Shown: piece after piece, positions 17,495 to 26,801 of the stretch
Layout of the letters: each line of letters opens with the position of its first letter
Position numbering within the stretch: the first letter of the stretch is position 1
Assembly (NCBI GenBank): GCA_963815935.1
Contig: CAWFIL010000008.1
Location: forward strand, 124,001 to 188,000
Reading direction: 5' to 3'
DNA: 64,000 nt
From: JARIHD01 sp963815935
GTDB taxonomy: Bacteria > Patescibacteriota > Saccharimonadia > Saccharimonadales > UBA4665
Made by a program: the position numbers and the translations under genes
The notes under the pieces: generated by a model
Databases searched by the model: none
What the model saw: the letters and a program-made list of their open reading frames with translations, nothing else
What the model was told of the DNA's origin: nothing

Positions 17495-17989
17495 TCAGAG
17501 ATCTTTATGCAGGTATAAATCTTCGCTATCTGCAACGGTACTGTCGGCCCTGTATCCCATTGCCGTGTAGAATGGCAGCCCTGCTTTAGTAGAGCGCAAG
17601 GTGATAGCACTTACTCCTAGATCGATCATCTCTAGTTCTGCTTCTCCTAAAAGCTTTTTGGCAAGGCCCTGCCTTTTGAACGCGGTGTCAGTAGCTAGTA
17701 TCTCTAGTTCCGCATTCGTCCCTGTATCATCAATACTATACGCAATACACGCTGCAACTTGGCCTTCAATCGTGGCTACCTTTGAATGTTTTGTAAACAA
17801 GGAGCTGACATATTCAATGTCCTTTTCGCTTGGATTTGGCTCACCAAGTATTTCTTTTGCTGCAATCGCCGCTGCTGTATGAAGTTCTTGCTGGCTAATA
17901 ATATCGCTGATAAGAGCTTTCTCATGAGCTTGCTCTTCTGTATCGATAAGCGGTGGTTCAGGAGCCTGTTGTATATTTGTTTCACTCAT
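17495..17989 (-). CDS. GNAT-family N-acetyltransferase
   Basis: 164 residues. An acidic, helical start of about 60 residues precedes the GNAT core. Motif A with its acetyl-CoA loop reads LEILATDTAFKRQGLAKKLL, and motif B reads GLPFYTAMGYRAD. The substrate is unknown. A TATGAT box ends 7 nt before the ATG on the minus strand with no Shine-Dalgarno, so a leaderless mRNA is likely. Confidence 0.82.
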   Translation of the reverse strand: MSETNIQQAPEPPLIDTEEQAHEKALISDIISQQELHTAAAIAAKEILGEPNPSEKDIEYVSSLFTKHSKVATIEGQVAACIAYSIDDTGTNAELEILATDTAFKRQGLAKKLLGEAELEMIDLGVSAITLRSTKAGLPFYTAMGYRADSTVADSEDLYLHKDL

Positions 17990-18035
17990 TTATCGCATCA
18001 TACTATATTGCGCTGCGAATATGCCACCATAAATA

Positions 18036-18057
18036 AAGCACCCCTGTGGGGGTGCTT
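18036..18057 (-). terminator. Terminator of the tRNA-Met gene
   Basis: Nine-pair stem AAGCACCCC/GGGGTGCTT. On the minus strand it is followed by TTTATTTAT, placing it just downstream of the tRNA. Confidence 0.75.
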
Positions 18058-18067
18058 AGAATGCTAA

Positions 18068-18144
18068 TGGTAGCGGCGACAAGACTTGAACTTGTGACCC
18101 CAGGCTTATGAGTCCTGTGCTCTAACCAGCTGAGCTACGCCGCC
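18068..18144 (-). tRNA. tRNA-Met (anticodon CAU), CCA encoded
   Basis: Cloverleaf on the minus strand: acceptor GGCGGCG/CGCCGCU, D arm GCUC/GAGC, anticodon loop CUCAUAA, T arm ACAAG/CUUGU, discriminator A and encoded CCA. The sequence resembles elongator tRNA-Met (GUAGCUCAG, GGGGUCAC). Oddities: a G1-U72 pair and an A31/G39 mismatch closing the anticodon stem. A CAU anticodon could also be tRNA-Ile2, the substrate of TilS, whose gene is divergent next door; the body favours Met. Confidence 0.88.
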
Positions 18145-18244
18145 ATATAGGTAACAGTGACAAAATATATCACAAACTGTCTCTGTTGGCTAGAGTCACG
18201 GTCGGGTTTATCTACCTCTGTCGCTAACCTGTTACAATTAGGGC

Positions 18245-19135
18245 ATGCAAATTAGCCTCAAACCAGGTAAATATGTGGTAGCCGTGTCGGGCGGTGTGGA
18301 CTCGATGGTATTGCTTGACGTGCTGCGGTCGCAGCCAGGTATGGAGCTAGTCGTTGCCCACTTTGAGCACGGCATCCGTGAGGATTCCGACCAAGACCGC
18401 CAGCTTGTCGAGGCCACAGCTAAACAGTATGAGCTGCCTTTCGTGTGCGAGCATGGCAGGCTTGGTGCGCATCCAAGTGAAGCGGCTGCCCGCGATGCCC
18501 GGTATGCCTTTTTGCGACGTGTTGCCCGTGATGTACAGGCTGCCGCCATTGTAACTGCGCACCACCAGGACGATCTGCTGGAGACGGCGGTGCTTAACCT
18601 GGTGCGGGGTACGGGGCGCAAGGGTCTTAGCTCTTTGGCTAGTGGCGGCGATATTCAGCGGCCATTGTTGCAGACGAGCAAGGCGGCGATTAAGCAGTAC
18701 GCGTTGCAACATGCCATTGCTTGGCATGAAGACAGCACCAACCGAGATGACACGTACGCCCGGAACTACATCCGGCACACAATCTTGCCCCGGTTGGGGC
18801 AGGAGGGTAGGGCGCAGCTACTGGCACACTTGCAAAAAGCAGCCGACACGAACCCGGTGATTGATGAATTGCTCATGGCTGATCTGAGCAGGCATCACTC
18901 TGACGATGGCATCGACCGGGCGTGGTTTATCATGCTGCCCTATGACGTGTCGTGTGAGGTAATGGCTGCCTGGCTGCGCTCCCATGGGGTCCGCGAGTTC
19001 AATCGGAAAGGCATCGAGCGTCTGGTTGTTGTGTCTAAGGTTTCACAGCCAGGCAAGCAATTTGACGTTAACGCTGGGTATCTGCTGAAGGTAGGCAGGC
19101 GTACACTCCGGCTTTGTGACCGGAGTTCCTCGTAA
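18245..19135 (+). CDS. tilS: tRNA(Ile)-lysidine synthase
   Basis: 296 residues. PP-loop SGGVDSM near residue 15, HFEHGIREDSDQD, AHHQDDLLET and RNYIRHTILPRL are the characteristic TilS blocks. It puts lysine on C34 of tRNA-Ile2 so that AUA is read as Ile. The length is that of short TilS proteins (Aquifex type) without the extra C-terminal domains of E. coli TilS. TACAAT (18233-18238) ends 6 nt before the ATG, giving a predicted leaderless start. Confidence 0.9.
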   Translation: MQISLKPGKYVVAVSGGVDSMVLLDVLRSQPGMELVVAHFEHGIREDSDQDRQLVEATAKQYELPFVCEHGRLGAHPSEAAARDARYAFLRRVARDVQAAAIVTAHHQDDLLETAVLNLVRGTGRKGLSSLASGGDIQRPLLQTSKAAIKQYALQHAIAWHEDSTNRDDTYARNYIRHTILPRLGQEGRAQLLAHLQKAADTNPVIDELLMADLSRHHSDDGIDRAWFIMLPYDVSCEVMAAWLRSHGVREFNRKGIERLVVVSKVSQPGKQFDVNAGYLLKVGRRTLRLCDRSSS

Positions 19136-19166
19136 AACGGCGTTGACCGTGTATAATTGCAAACAT

Positions 19167-21038
19167 ATGGATAACAGTAAGAAGAATTTTCGTTCCCCCA
19201 ACAGGGGAGGGGGCAACCGCCGCGGCTTTAAGGGCTTCGGCTTCATAATCCTGTTAATTGTGTTTGGTTTTATCATTTTTGCGGCATACAGCCAGTCGGG
19301 CGGACTCAAAAACGTACCTCTGACGCAGGCTATCGCTGACTCTAATAACGGTAAGTACTCCAAGATTGAAGTTAACGGCAATGAGCTGAATATCACCAAG
19401 AAGGGTGACGACCAGCCAACGCTTAAATCATACAAGGACCCGAATGCCAGTCTAAAGGAAGAGGGCCTGAACCTTTCCAAGGTAGAGGTTTCCTACAAGC
19501 CAGAGTCATCAACCAGCTCGCTACTAACCAACATCGGTATTACCATGTTGCCTGTACTGGTTATAGGCCTGCTTCTGTTCTGGATGATGCGCAGCGCCCA
19601 GGGGCAGGGCAACCAAGCATGAGCTTTGGTAAGAGCCGCGCCCGTCTGTATGGCAACGAAAAAGACAAGGTCACCTTTAAGGATGTCGCCGGTACCAACG
19701 AAGCCAAGCAAGACCTGGAAGAAGTTGTTGAGTTTCTTAAGTCACCAAAGAAGTTTTCTAATGTCGGTGCGCAGAATTCCAAAGGGTGTACTGCTGGTAG
19801 GCCCTCCCGGTACTGGTAAAACCATGCTGGCCCGTGCCGTTGCCGGTGAAGCCAACGTGCCATTCTTTAGTATCTCTGGTTCGGAATTTGTAGAAATGTT
19901 TGTGGGTGTTGGTGCAAGTCGTGTTCGTGATTTGTTTGCGAAGGCCAAGAAGAACGCACCGTGCATCATTTTTATCGACGAAATTGACGCCGTCGGTCGC
20001 CGACGTGGTTCTGGTATGGGTGGTGGTCACGACGAGCGCGAGCAAACCCTGAACCAGATCTTGGTTGAAATGGACGGCTTCGAACAAGGTCAAAATGTTA
20101 TCGTATTGGCTGCCACTAACCGCGCTGACGTGCTTGACCCGGCCCTGCTTCGCCCTGGCCGCTTTGACCGCCGTGTAAACATTGACCTGCCAGATCGCAA
20201 AGACCGCGAAGCTATTCTAAAGGTTCACTTTGCCAAGAAGCCGGTAAATAAAGATGTCGACCTAGACGCCCTGGCCGCCAAGACGGCTGGATCGTCAGGT
20301 GCCGACCTGGCTAACATTGCCAACGAAGCCGCCATTATTGCAGCCCGCCATAACCACAAAACGATTAGCAATGACGATGTAACTTCTGCCTTCGAAAAAG
20401 TTGCCATTGGCCCAGAGCGCAAGAGCAAGGTCATGAGCGACAAAGAAAAAGAAATTACTGCCTATCACGAAGCTGGTCACGCGATCGTTGGCCATGTGTT
20501 GCCGGACAGCGATCTCGTACACAAGGTTACCATTATTCCTCGTGGTGGTACTGGTGGTGTTACCTGGTTTATCCCACCGGAGGACAAGAGCTACCATAGT
20601 ATTATCGAGTACAAAGACGTATTGGCTCGCATGCTTGGCGGTCGTGTTGCCGAAGAAGTTATTTATGGCTCAGACCGTGTAACAACTGGTGCCGGTAGTG
20701 ACCTGCAAAAAGCAGCCGAATTGGCCCGCGACATGATTGTAAACCAAGGTATGGGTAAGAAACTGCGCGACCAAGTCTTTCAGGTTGACGACGGTATGAT
20801 GCTCGACCGCATTATGCACGAACGCGAATATTCCGACGAGACGGCCAAGGTTATTGACGACGAAGTCGAAGCGCTTATCACAGAAGCAGCTAACCGTGCC
20901 CGTGCCGTGATCCGTGCTAACCTCCACAAGCTCGATGAGCTCAAAGATCGTCTGCTCGAAAAAGAGACTGTCGAAGCCGAGGAAGTCAAAGAAGTTCTGC
21001 ACGGCACCACGATGCCTAAAGCAGCAGCGTTGTATTAG
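19167..21038 (+). CDS. ftsH: ATP-dependent zinc metalloprotease FtsH, interrupted by two compensating 1-nt frameshifts
   Basis: N-terminal part (19167-19622): helix FIILLIVFGFIIFAAY, extracellular domain and second helix, stopping at TGA 19620. The text continues in another frame from 19619 (MSFGKSRARLYGN... to NVGA), then returns to the first frame near 19776 as IPKGVLLVGPPGTGKT. One missing A before 19619 and one extra A near 19776 explain this. After that everything is normal: Walker A, Walker B IIFIDEIDAVG, the second region of homology and zinc site HEAGH. FtsH is an essential membrane quality-control protease, so sequence error is the simplest reading. An ATGA stop/start overlap at 19619 leaves a split gene conceivable. 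Confidence 0.85.
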
Positions 21039-21097
21039 ACACTATAGGCCGATTTCCTACTGGCTCTGAGGCGATTCCTCCCTTATACTGGGTATAA

Positions 21098-22696
21098 ATG
21101 AATCGTTTCCTTGACCGTACAAACAAGCGTGTATCACTTGGTGGCGCCGCCACCTTGTTGGTAGCAGTTATGTTGCTAGGCCAGATACTCGGGTTCCTGC
21201 GCAACCGTTTTATTAGTACTAACTTTACGGTGCATGATCCGGGTTCGTCCGACGCTTTCTTTGCGGCCTTCCAGATTCCTGATTTCTTTTTCTACACCAT
21301 CGCAGCGGGGGCACTAGGTGTGGCCTTTATGCCGATTTTGGCCGACAAATTGCAAACTGGTGACCGCAAGGGCATGTGGCAAATAGCCAACAGCCTACTT
21401 AACGTACTGGCTATTATCATGAGTATAGTTGGCGTTATTATCTTCGTATTTGCTAGTCAGCTTATTACGTTGTTAGCGCCTGATTTGCACCGTCTGCATC
21501 CACAGCATTTTAACGAAGCGGTGAATATCATGCGCTTTATTGCCTTCAACCCGTTGCTGTTTACGCTTTCTGGCATCATCACGAGCATTCAACAAACATT
21601 TGGCCGGTTCTTCTTCTTTGCAATCGCACCGTTGTTCTATAACCTGTCGATTATTGCCAGCATTTTCATCTTCAAGAATTCGCTTGGCATTGTTGGTCTG
21701 GGGTTGGGTGCGCTTATCGGTGCACTTTTGCAGTTAGGTATTGCCTGGATGGGGCTAATCGGGCTCAAGTTCCGCTATAAGCCCGAGATTAGGTGGCACA
21801 ACTTCGGTTTTCGTAAGGTGTTGCACCAGCTACCTGCTCGCTCGCTCGACCAAGGCATTGACCAGATAAACAGCATGGTCGAAATCAATCGTGCTCAGGC
21901 TTTGGGTACGGGCCCGGTTAGCTACTACAGCTATGCACTAACCCTCATGAACGTGCCAGTCATGCTAATCGGCAGCTCTATCGCGACCGCCGCCTTTCCG
22001 CGTCTAATTGAGCGCCTGGCACAAAAGCGTACCGATTTATTCCGGAAAGATTTTCTACGTATTTTGCGGGCTATGATTTGGATGACGGTCCCGGTGGTTA
22101 TTGTGGCCTTCTTCTGCCGTGGCTACCTGGCTCGCCTTATCTATGGCGATGCGGCCCCAGAGGTAGCTTTGATCTTTGGGTTCCTGACGGCAGCGATTAT
22201 CTTTCGTATTATCTACGCCATGGTTTCGCGTTATTTTTACGCCAACAAAGATACGCGTACACCGCTCGCGGTCTCGATTATTGCCATCACGCTTAATATT
22301 ATTTTGGCTTTTTGGCTAGCCCGTCCCCAAGCATACGGTGTTGCTGGTCTGGCTATCGCCCAGTCGATTGTAGCAGGTACGGAAGTTCTTATTTTGTCTT
22401 CAATTATGTTGTGGCGCGACCGTAAACTCTTTTACGATGTCGAGTTTTGGGGCGGTCTTGTGCGTATTATCGGTGTGGCTGGCTTTTGTCTGACGGCGGG
22501 CTTTGTAATGCTGCAGATGTATCCACTTGGCCTTAATGATCGCGGTCTGATAACTATCGGTAGCAAAGTGGTTGTGATTGCGATGGTGGTCTTTGCGGTT
22601 CACCTGGTTATCTCGTCGCTCTTTGGCTTGCGCGAAGCGAGCGCAGTTTTTGAGCGCATCAAGCGGCTCATTATCAAACCAATTCGCATCCAGTAG
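21098..22696 (+). CDS. murJ: Lipid II flippase MurJ
   Basis: 532 residues, about 13-14 membrane helices. Typical MVF-family blocks are visible: GQILGFLRNRFIS near the start, SDAFFAAFQIPDFFF, ALGVAFMPILAD and a central DQGIDQINSMVEINRAQALG. It flips lipid-linked peptidoglycan precursor across the membrane. Downstream of ftsH but with its own TATACT box 8 nt before the ATG. Confidence 0.88.
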   Translation: MNRFLDRTNKRVSLGGAATLLVAVMLLGQILGFLRNRFISTNFTVHDPGSSDAFFAAFQIPDFFFYTIAAGALGVAFMPILADKLQTGDRKGMWQIANSLLNVLAIIMSIVGVIIFVFASQLITLLAPDLHRLHPQHFNEAVNIMRFIAFNPLLFTLSGIITSIQQTFGRFFFFAIAPLFYNLSIIASIFIFKNSLGIVGLGLGALIGALLQLGIAWMGLIGLKFRYKPEIRWHNFGFRKVLHQLPARSLDQGIDQINSMVEINRAQALGTGPVSYYSYALTLMNVPVMLIGSSIATAAFPRLIERLAQKRTDLFRKDFLRILRAMIWMTVPVVIVAFFCRGYLARLIYGDAAPEVALIFGFLTAAIIFRIIYAMVSRYFYANKDTRTPLAVSIIAITLNIILAFWLARPQAYGVAGLAIAQSIVAGTEVLILSSIMLWRDRKLFYDVEFWGGLVRIIGVAGFCLTAGFVMLQMYPLGLNDRGLITIGSKVVVIAMVVFAVHLVISSLFGLREASAVFERIKRLIIKPIRIQ

Positions 22697-22732
22697 TTAA
22701 TCTGCACCACCTCTGTTATACTTACGGACATA

Positions 22733-24514
22733 ATGGATCAGTCTAATATCCGCAACTTCTGCATTATTGCCCACATCGACCATGGCAAGTCTACCTTGGC
22801 CGATCGGCTATTGGAGATGACCGGCACTGTCGAGAAGCGTCAAATGAAAGAACAGCTACTCGACAAGATGGACCTAGAACGCGAAAAAGGCATCACTATC
22901 AAACTTGCCCCTGTGCGTATGCAGTATAAGGGCTATGAGCTAAACCTTATCGATACTCCCGGCCACGTTGACTTTAGCTATGAAGTCTCGCGTAGCTTGG
23001 AGGCCTGTGAGGGCGCGATGTTGGTGGTTGATGCGAGTCAAGGCATCCAAGCGCAAACCCTTGCTAACGTATATTTGGCCATGGCCGCCAATCTTAACAT
23101 TATTCCCGTGCTCAACAAGATCGACTTGCCGGCTGCCGATGTCGAACGGGTAAGTGCTGAAGTCGTTAGCTTGCTGGGCTGCGAAAAAGAAGAGATCCTA
23201 CACATTTCTGCCAAGACCGGACAAGGCGTAGAGGCGGTACTGGAGCGTATCGTGGCCGAAGTGCCTGCGCCACGTGGCGGGGCGGACGAGACCACTCGTG
23301 CGCTTATCTTTGATAGCTATTACGATGATTACCGTGGTGTTATCCTGTATGTCCGTGTGTTTGATGGCAGTATCGCCAAGAGTGAGCAAATTACTATGAT
23401 GGCAACTGGCGGCCACGGTTTGGCGCTGGAGGTTGGTGCTTTGCGTCCGGACATGTCCCCCTCCCAAGCGCTTAGTGCTGGCGAGATTGGCTATATTGTG
23501 ACTAACCTCAAAAGTACCCGTGAAGCTAAGGTCGGTGACACGATAACTGTTACCAAGAAACCTGCTACCCAGGCACTCCCAGGCTACAAAGACGTCAAAC
23601 CGTTTGTGTACGCGGGCTTTTTCCCGGATAGTAATGAAAACTACCAGTTACTGAAAGATGCTATTGAGAAGCTTTCGCTTAGCGACTCGGCGTTGCAATT
23701 TGCTCCCGAAAATTCGCCAGTCTTGGGCTTTGGTGTGCGTATTGGCTTCCTGGGTCTGTTGCACATGGACATCGTTCGAGAGCGCCTTGAACGCGAATAT
23801 GACCTGGAGCTGGTAATCACCAACCCGTCGACCGACTACCAGGTGTTGCTCCTAAACGGCAGCGAAACGGACATTAAGAGCGCGTCAGAATTGCCTGACC
23901 CGGCTCAGATTAGGGAGATCCGCGAGCCATGGATTAAGGGCGAGGTTGTGGTCCCCAAAGATTATGTTGGTGCCGTTATTCAGTTGGTGGCCTCTAAACG
24001 TGGTATCCACAAGAACCTGTCGTACGTAGACGCTCAGCTGGCATTGGTGACCTTTGAGGCACCGCTCGCCAATCTGCTAACTGACTTCTATGACCAGCTC
24101 AAAAGCGTCACCAGTGGCTACGGATCCTTCAACTACGAGCTTGACGATTATCGTACCGAAGACCTTGTACGCGTCGACTTTTACGTTGCTGGCGAACGCG
24201 TCGACGCTCTAAGTATTATGGTGCACCGCAGTGAATCGCAACACGTCGGTCGTGAGGTTGTGTCCAAACTCAAAGAGGTTATACCGAGACAAAACTTCCA
24301 GGTGAGTTTGCAGGCGGCAATTGGCGGTAAGTTCATCGCCCGCGAGGACCTCAGCGCCTACCGTAAGGATGTTACCACCGGACTCTACGGTGGCGACGTT
24401 TCACGCAAAAAGAAAGTACTAGCCAAGCAGGCCAAGGGCAAAAAGCGCATGAAGCGCTTTGGTAAAGTCGACATTCCGGCTGAGGCTTTCACAGTAATGC
24501 TAAAACGAGATTAG
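22733..24514 (+). CDS. lepA: Elongation factor 4 (LepA)
   Basis: 593 residues, full length. GTPase motifs AHIDHGKST, DTPGH and NKIDLP, followed by domain II, EF-G-like domains III and V, and the LepA-specific C-terminal region (LSAYRKDVTTGLYGGD, RKKKVLAKQAKGKKRM). A ribosome-associated GTPase that acts on stalled or misset translation. TATACT (22717-22722) ends 10 nt before the ATG. Confidence 0.95.
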   Translation: MDQSNIRNFCIIAHIDHGKSTLADRLLEMTGTVEKRQMKEQLLDKMDLEREKGITIKLAPVRMQYKGYELNLIDTPGHVDFSYEVSRSLEACEGAMLVVDASQGIQAQTLANVYLAMAANLNIIPVLNKIDLPAADVERVSAEVVSLLGCEKEEILHISAKTGQGVEAVLERIVAEVPAPRGGADETTRALIFDSYYDDYRGVILYVRVFDGSIAKSEQITMMATGGHGLALEVGALRPDMSPSQALSAGEIGYIVTNLKSTREAKVGDTITVTKKPATQALPGYKDVKPFVYAGFFPDSNENYQLLKDAIEKLSLSDSALQFAPENSPVLGFGVRIGFLGLLHMDIVRERLEREYDLELVITNPSTDYQVLLLNGSETDIKSASELPDPAQIREIREPWIKGEVVVPKDYVGAVIQLVASKRGIHKNLSYVDAQLALVTFEAPLANLLTDFYDQLKSVTSGYGSFNYELDDYRTEDLVRVDFYVAGERVDALSIMVHRSESQHVGREVVSKLKEVIPRQNFQVSLQAAIGGKFIAREDLSAYRKDVTTGLYGGDVSRKKKVLAKQAKGKKRMKRFGKVDIPAEAFTVMLKRD

Positions 24515-24523
24515 GGGGTGTAT

Positions 24524-25186
24524 ATGGGGGCCGACTATCAACCAAGTGAGAAGGTGCTAAACAAACTGCCAGAGGTAACATTCGTGGCGGTCATCGGTCC
24601 GACGGCGGTTGGCAAAACGACACTCATGAATGCTGCGGCTGCTCGTTGCCCAGCACTGCACCCGGTAATTAGTACCATGTCACGTGCTCCACGGCCCGAC
24701 GAAGAGAACGACATCGATGTCCACTTTCGAACTCGGCAGGAAATGGAAGCGCGCATCACGGCATATGAATATGTAACCCTAGTTGTAAATACAACCGGGG
24801 AGCTCTACGCCACCGCGCCAGAGGACTATTCTACTGAGGGTATCGCCATGATGCCTGTGATGGCCGCCGCATTGCCAGTCTTTAGGACGCTGCCATTCAA
24901 AGCTGTGCGCACTGTCTTTGTGCTGCCACCAAGCTGGGAGGCGTGGAAACAGCGCATTGCAAACCACGGCTATGGCCCGGACGAACTCGAAAAGCGTATG
25001 CAAGAGGCTAGTCAATCGTTGCGCTATGCTATCGACACCGAGGATCTGGTCTTTGTATTAAACGATGACCTCGCCCGGTCTACGCTCGATTTTACACAGG
25101 CGGCCCTCGGCGCCTCGGCCGCCGCAAACCAGTATAAGAGCCACGACCTTGCTGTCACTTTGTTGAAAGAACTGCAAAATCGTTAG
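24524..25186 (+). CDS. Guanylate-kinase-like P-loop protein
   Basis: 220 residues from ATG 24524, which has AGGGGG 5 nt upstream; GTG 24518 is a weaker choice. P-loop GPTAVGKTT, then STMSRAPRPDEENDIDVHF, the counterpart of the GMP-binding TTR.PR..E..G.DYHF of guanylate kinases but with substitutions. It resembles the product of 25465 in its C-terminal half (FVLPPSWEAWKQR versus FLLPPSYEVWQQR). It starts 9 nt after lepA and is probably co-transcribed. It may be a diverged kinase or a regulatory protein. Confidence 0.7.
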   Translation: MGADYQPSEKVLNKLPEVTFVAVIGPTAVGKTTLMNAAAARCPALHPVISTMSRAPRPDEENDIDVHFRTRQEMEARITAYEYVTLVVNTTGELYATAPEDYSTEGIAMMPVMAAALPVFRTLPFKAVRTVFVLPPSWEAWKQRIANHGYGPDELEKRMQEASQSLRYAIDTEDLVFVLNDDLARSTLDFTQAALGASAAANQYKSHDLAVTLLKELQNR

Positions 25187-25205
25187 ATAGAGTTGAATAA
25201 ATAAC

Positions 25206-25221
25206 AACAGGTACCCCTGTT
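25206..25221 (-). terminator. Hairpin at the stop codon of the small minus-strand ORF
   Basis: AACAGG/CCTGTT stem with a 4-nt loop. On the minus strand it is followed by GTTATTTATT, consistent with a weak intrinsic terminator. Confidence 0.45.
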
Positions 25222-25429
25222 AAAAATAATTTGATTGCTCGAGGACCGTGCGATAGCATACATCTGTCCCGGTAAGGCAGTAATGTCGGTCATGCAACAC
25301 GCCTGCGTGGGTCTCCCACTTGGCAAACATTGTTACTGTCTTACTGGGCAAAATGTACTTGCGTATTTTGCTATTTGCCCGTAAGCTAGGTTCATCTAAC
25401 AAAGTAACGTCACTCCGAAAACCCCACAT
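25220..25429 (-). CDS. Possible small protein between the two guanylate-kinase-like genes
   Basis: 69 residues, filling nearly the whole gap, on the opposite strand to its neighbours. Its stop codon overlaps a terminator-like hairpin. Upstream on the minus strand TATACA (25457-25452) overlaps the -10 box of the next gene. No family and no Shine-Dalgarno; composition is unremarkable. It may be spurious. Confidence 0.4.
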   Translation of the reverse strand: MWGFRSDVTLLDEPSLRANSKIRKYILPSKTVTMFAKWETHAGVLHDRHYCLTGTDVCYRTVLEQSNYF

Positions 25430-25464
25430 TTGGCGTTGCAGGAGTGATTCTGTATAGTAAATAC

Positions 25465-26199
25465 ATGGAACTAGACGAAAACTTTAAAGCCAAGATTGAA
25501 GGCTACAAGCCTACATCTGCAGACCTCGCCCCTATTAAGGATGTACCCATTATCTTTGTGGTGGGAATATCTGGCGCGGGCAAGGACACAGTGCTTGGCC
25601 GAGTGATGCGCAATCACCCCGATGAATATCGGTTCATTGTGTCTCATACCACGAGAAAACCACGAGAAAACCACGGCGTCATGGAGCAAGACGGCGTGGA
25701 TTATCATTTTGTAGACCTGCCAACCGTCGACAAAATGCTCAGTGAACACGCCTTTGTTGAAGCCAAACAATACGTTGGCAATGTATATGGAACTAGTATT
25801 GCCGAGATCAAAAAGGCCAGCGAAGAGGGCAGGATTGCAATCACTGACGTTACGGTTGACGGTGCTGACGAGTATGCTACCTTGAGCCTTAATGCCAAGA
25901 TGGTTTTTTTGCTTCCACCTAGTTATGAAGTTTGGCAACAGCGCCTGCTTGCTAGGTATGATGGCAAGGTCCACCAGCATGACCTGTACAAAAGGATGAA
26001 AACTGCCCTAGCAGAGTTAGAGCACGCACTCCTTGCCGACTATTTTTATATTGTTATCAACGACAAGCTGGATAAGACAGTAGAGCTGGTCAGTAGTATC
26101 GCGCGCGGCGAAGCCGTTGAGCCGCACTACCAGAAGGCCGTCGATATCGCCAGGGACATTGCTACTAAGACGCGTGAAGCACTTGACGCAATGGAATAG
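25465..26199 (+). CDS. Guanylate kinase-like protein
   Basis: 244 residues from ATG 25465; TATAGT (25453-25458) ends 6 nt before it, so translation is probably leaderless and the in-frame start at 25444 is upstream of transcription. P-loop GISGAGKDT, then SHTTRKPRENHG and GVDYHFVD, a good GMP-binding region, and YVGNVYGTS, the block that contacts the base. It is longer than typical guanylate kinases (about 205), with an extra C-terminal helical tail. It probably makes GDP from GMP. Confidence 0.75.
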   Translation: MELDENFKAKIEGYKPTSADLAPIKDVPIIFVVGISGAGKDTVLGRVMRNHPDEYRFIVSHTTRKPRENHGVMEQDGVDYHFVDLPTVDKMLSEHAFVEAKQYVGNVYGTSIAEIKKASEEGRIAITDVTVDGADEYATLSLNAKMVFLLPPSYEVWQQRLLARYDGKVHQHDLYKRMKTALAELEHALLADYFYIVINDKLDKTVELVSSIARGEAVEPHYQKAVDIARDIATKTREALDAME

Positions 26200-26228
26200 T
26201 GGCACGTGACGTAGGCTATAATAGGCAT

Positions 26229-26798
26229 GTGAAACGTGCTTATGGTAGTGAGCCAATCTTACTTGATGCGTCACCTGTAACGACTGTATTATCGACCGCA
26301 AAGCCACGAACCGGTTATCGCAAGCGGTATGTCTTTGCGGCCATCTTTATGTGTGCAGTGCTGACATCGTTTGTAGTGTGGCGCATATTCGGTTCGAGTT
26401 CACCGGCGCCCGCCCAGAATATCCCCGCAGCGATAACTAGCGCGGTTGATTTCACGCTGTATGCGCCAGGATGGCTGCCAAGTGGTGCCAAGGTGGATCA
26501 GACATCGTTTCATGCAACGGCAGACGTGGTAACTTATGCGATCACGTATGGCCACAACAAAAAGCTCGTCGTCACCGAGCAAGCTACCCCAAGCAACTTA
26601 GATTTTACAGACTTCTACGATAACCAAATGACCGATTCGCAGAAGCTAACCTCAGACGTTGGTGAAACGGTGATTGGTAAGTTTGGTGATGCCGACCTGG
26701 CAAGTGTAGTTGCTGGCAAAACGTGGATATTGATCAGGTCAACGTCCGGGATTGGCGCCGCTGATCTTCGACGCGTTGCTACAGACCTACGCTCGTAG
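26229..26798 (+). CDS. Membrane-anchored protein of unknown function, DUF4367-like
   Basis: 189 residues from GTG 26229; TATAAT (26217-26222) ends 6 nt before it. Short cytosolic start, one helix near residues 33-54, then an external domain with YAPGWLPSGAKVD and YAITYGHNKKLVVTEQ, which resembles DUF4367 domains of anti-sigma-like and sporulation proteins. Convergent with the next gene, with a 3-nt gap. Confidence 0.6.
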   Translation: MKRAYGSEPILLDASPVTTVLSTAKPRTGYRKRYVFAAIFMCAVLTSFVVWRIFGSSSPAPAQNIPAAITSAVDFTLYAPGWLPSGAKVDQTSFHATADVVTYAITYGHNKKLVVTEQATPSNLDFTDFYDNQMTDSQKLTSDVGETVIGKFGDADLASVVAGKTWILIRSTSGIGAADLRRVATDLRS

Positions 26799-26801
26799 CC
26801 G

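Noticed and set aside
19626..19775. Reading the ftsH C-terminal ORF as starting at 19626
   Set aside because: The protein text up to about 19775 in that frame is not FtsH-like; the correct sequence there is in another frame.
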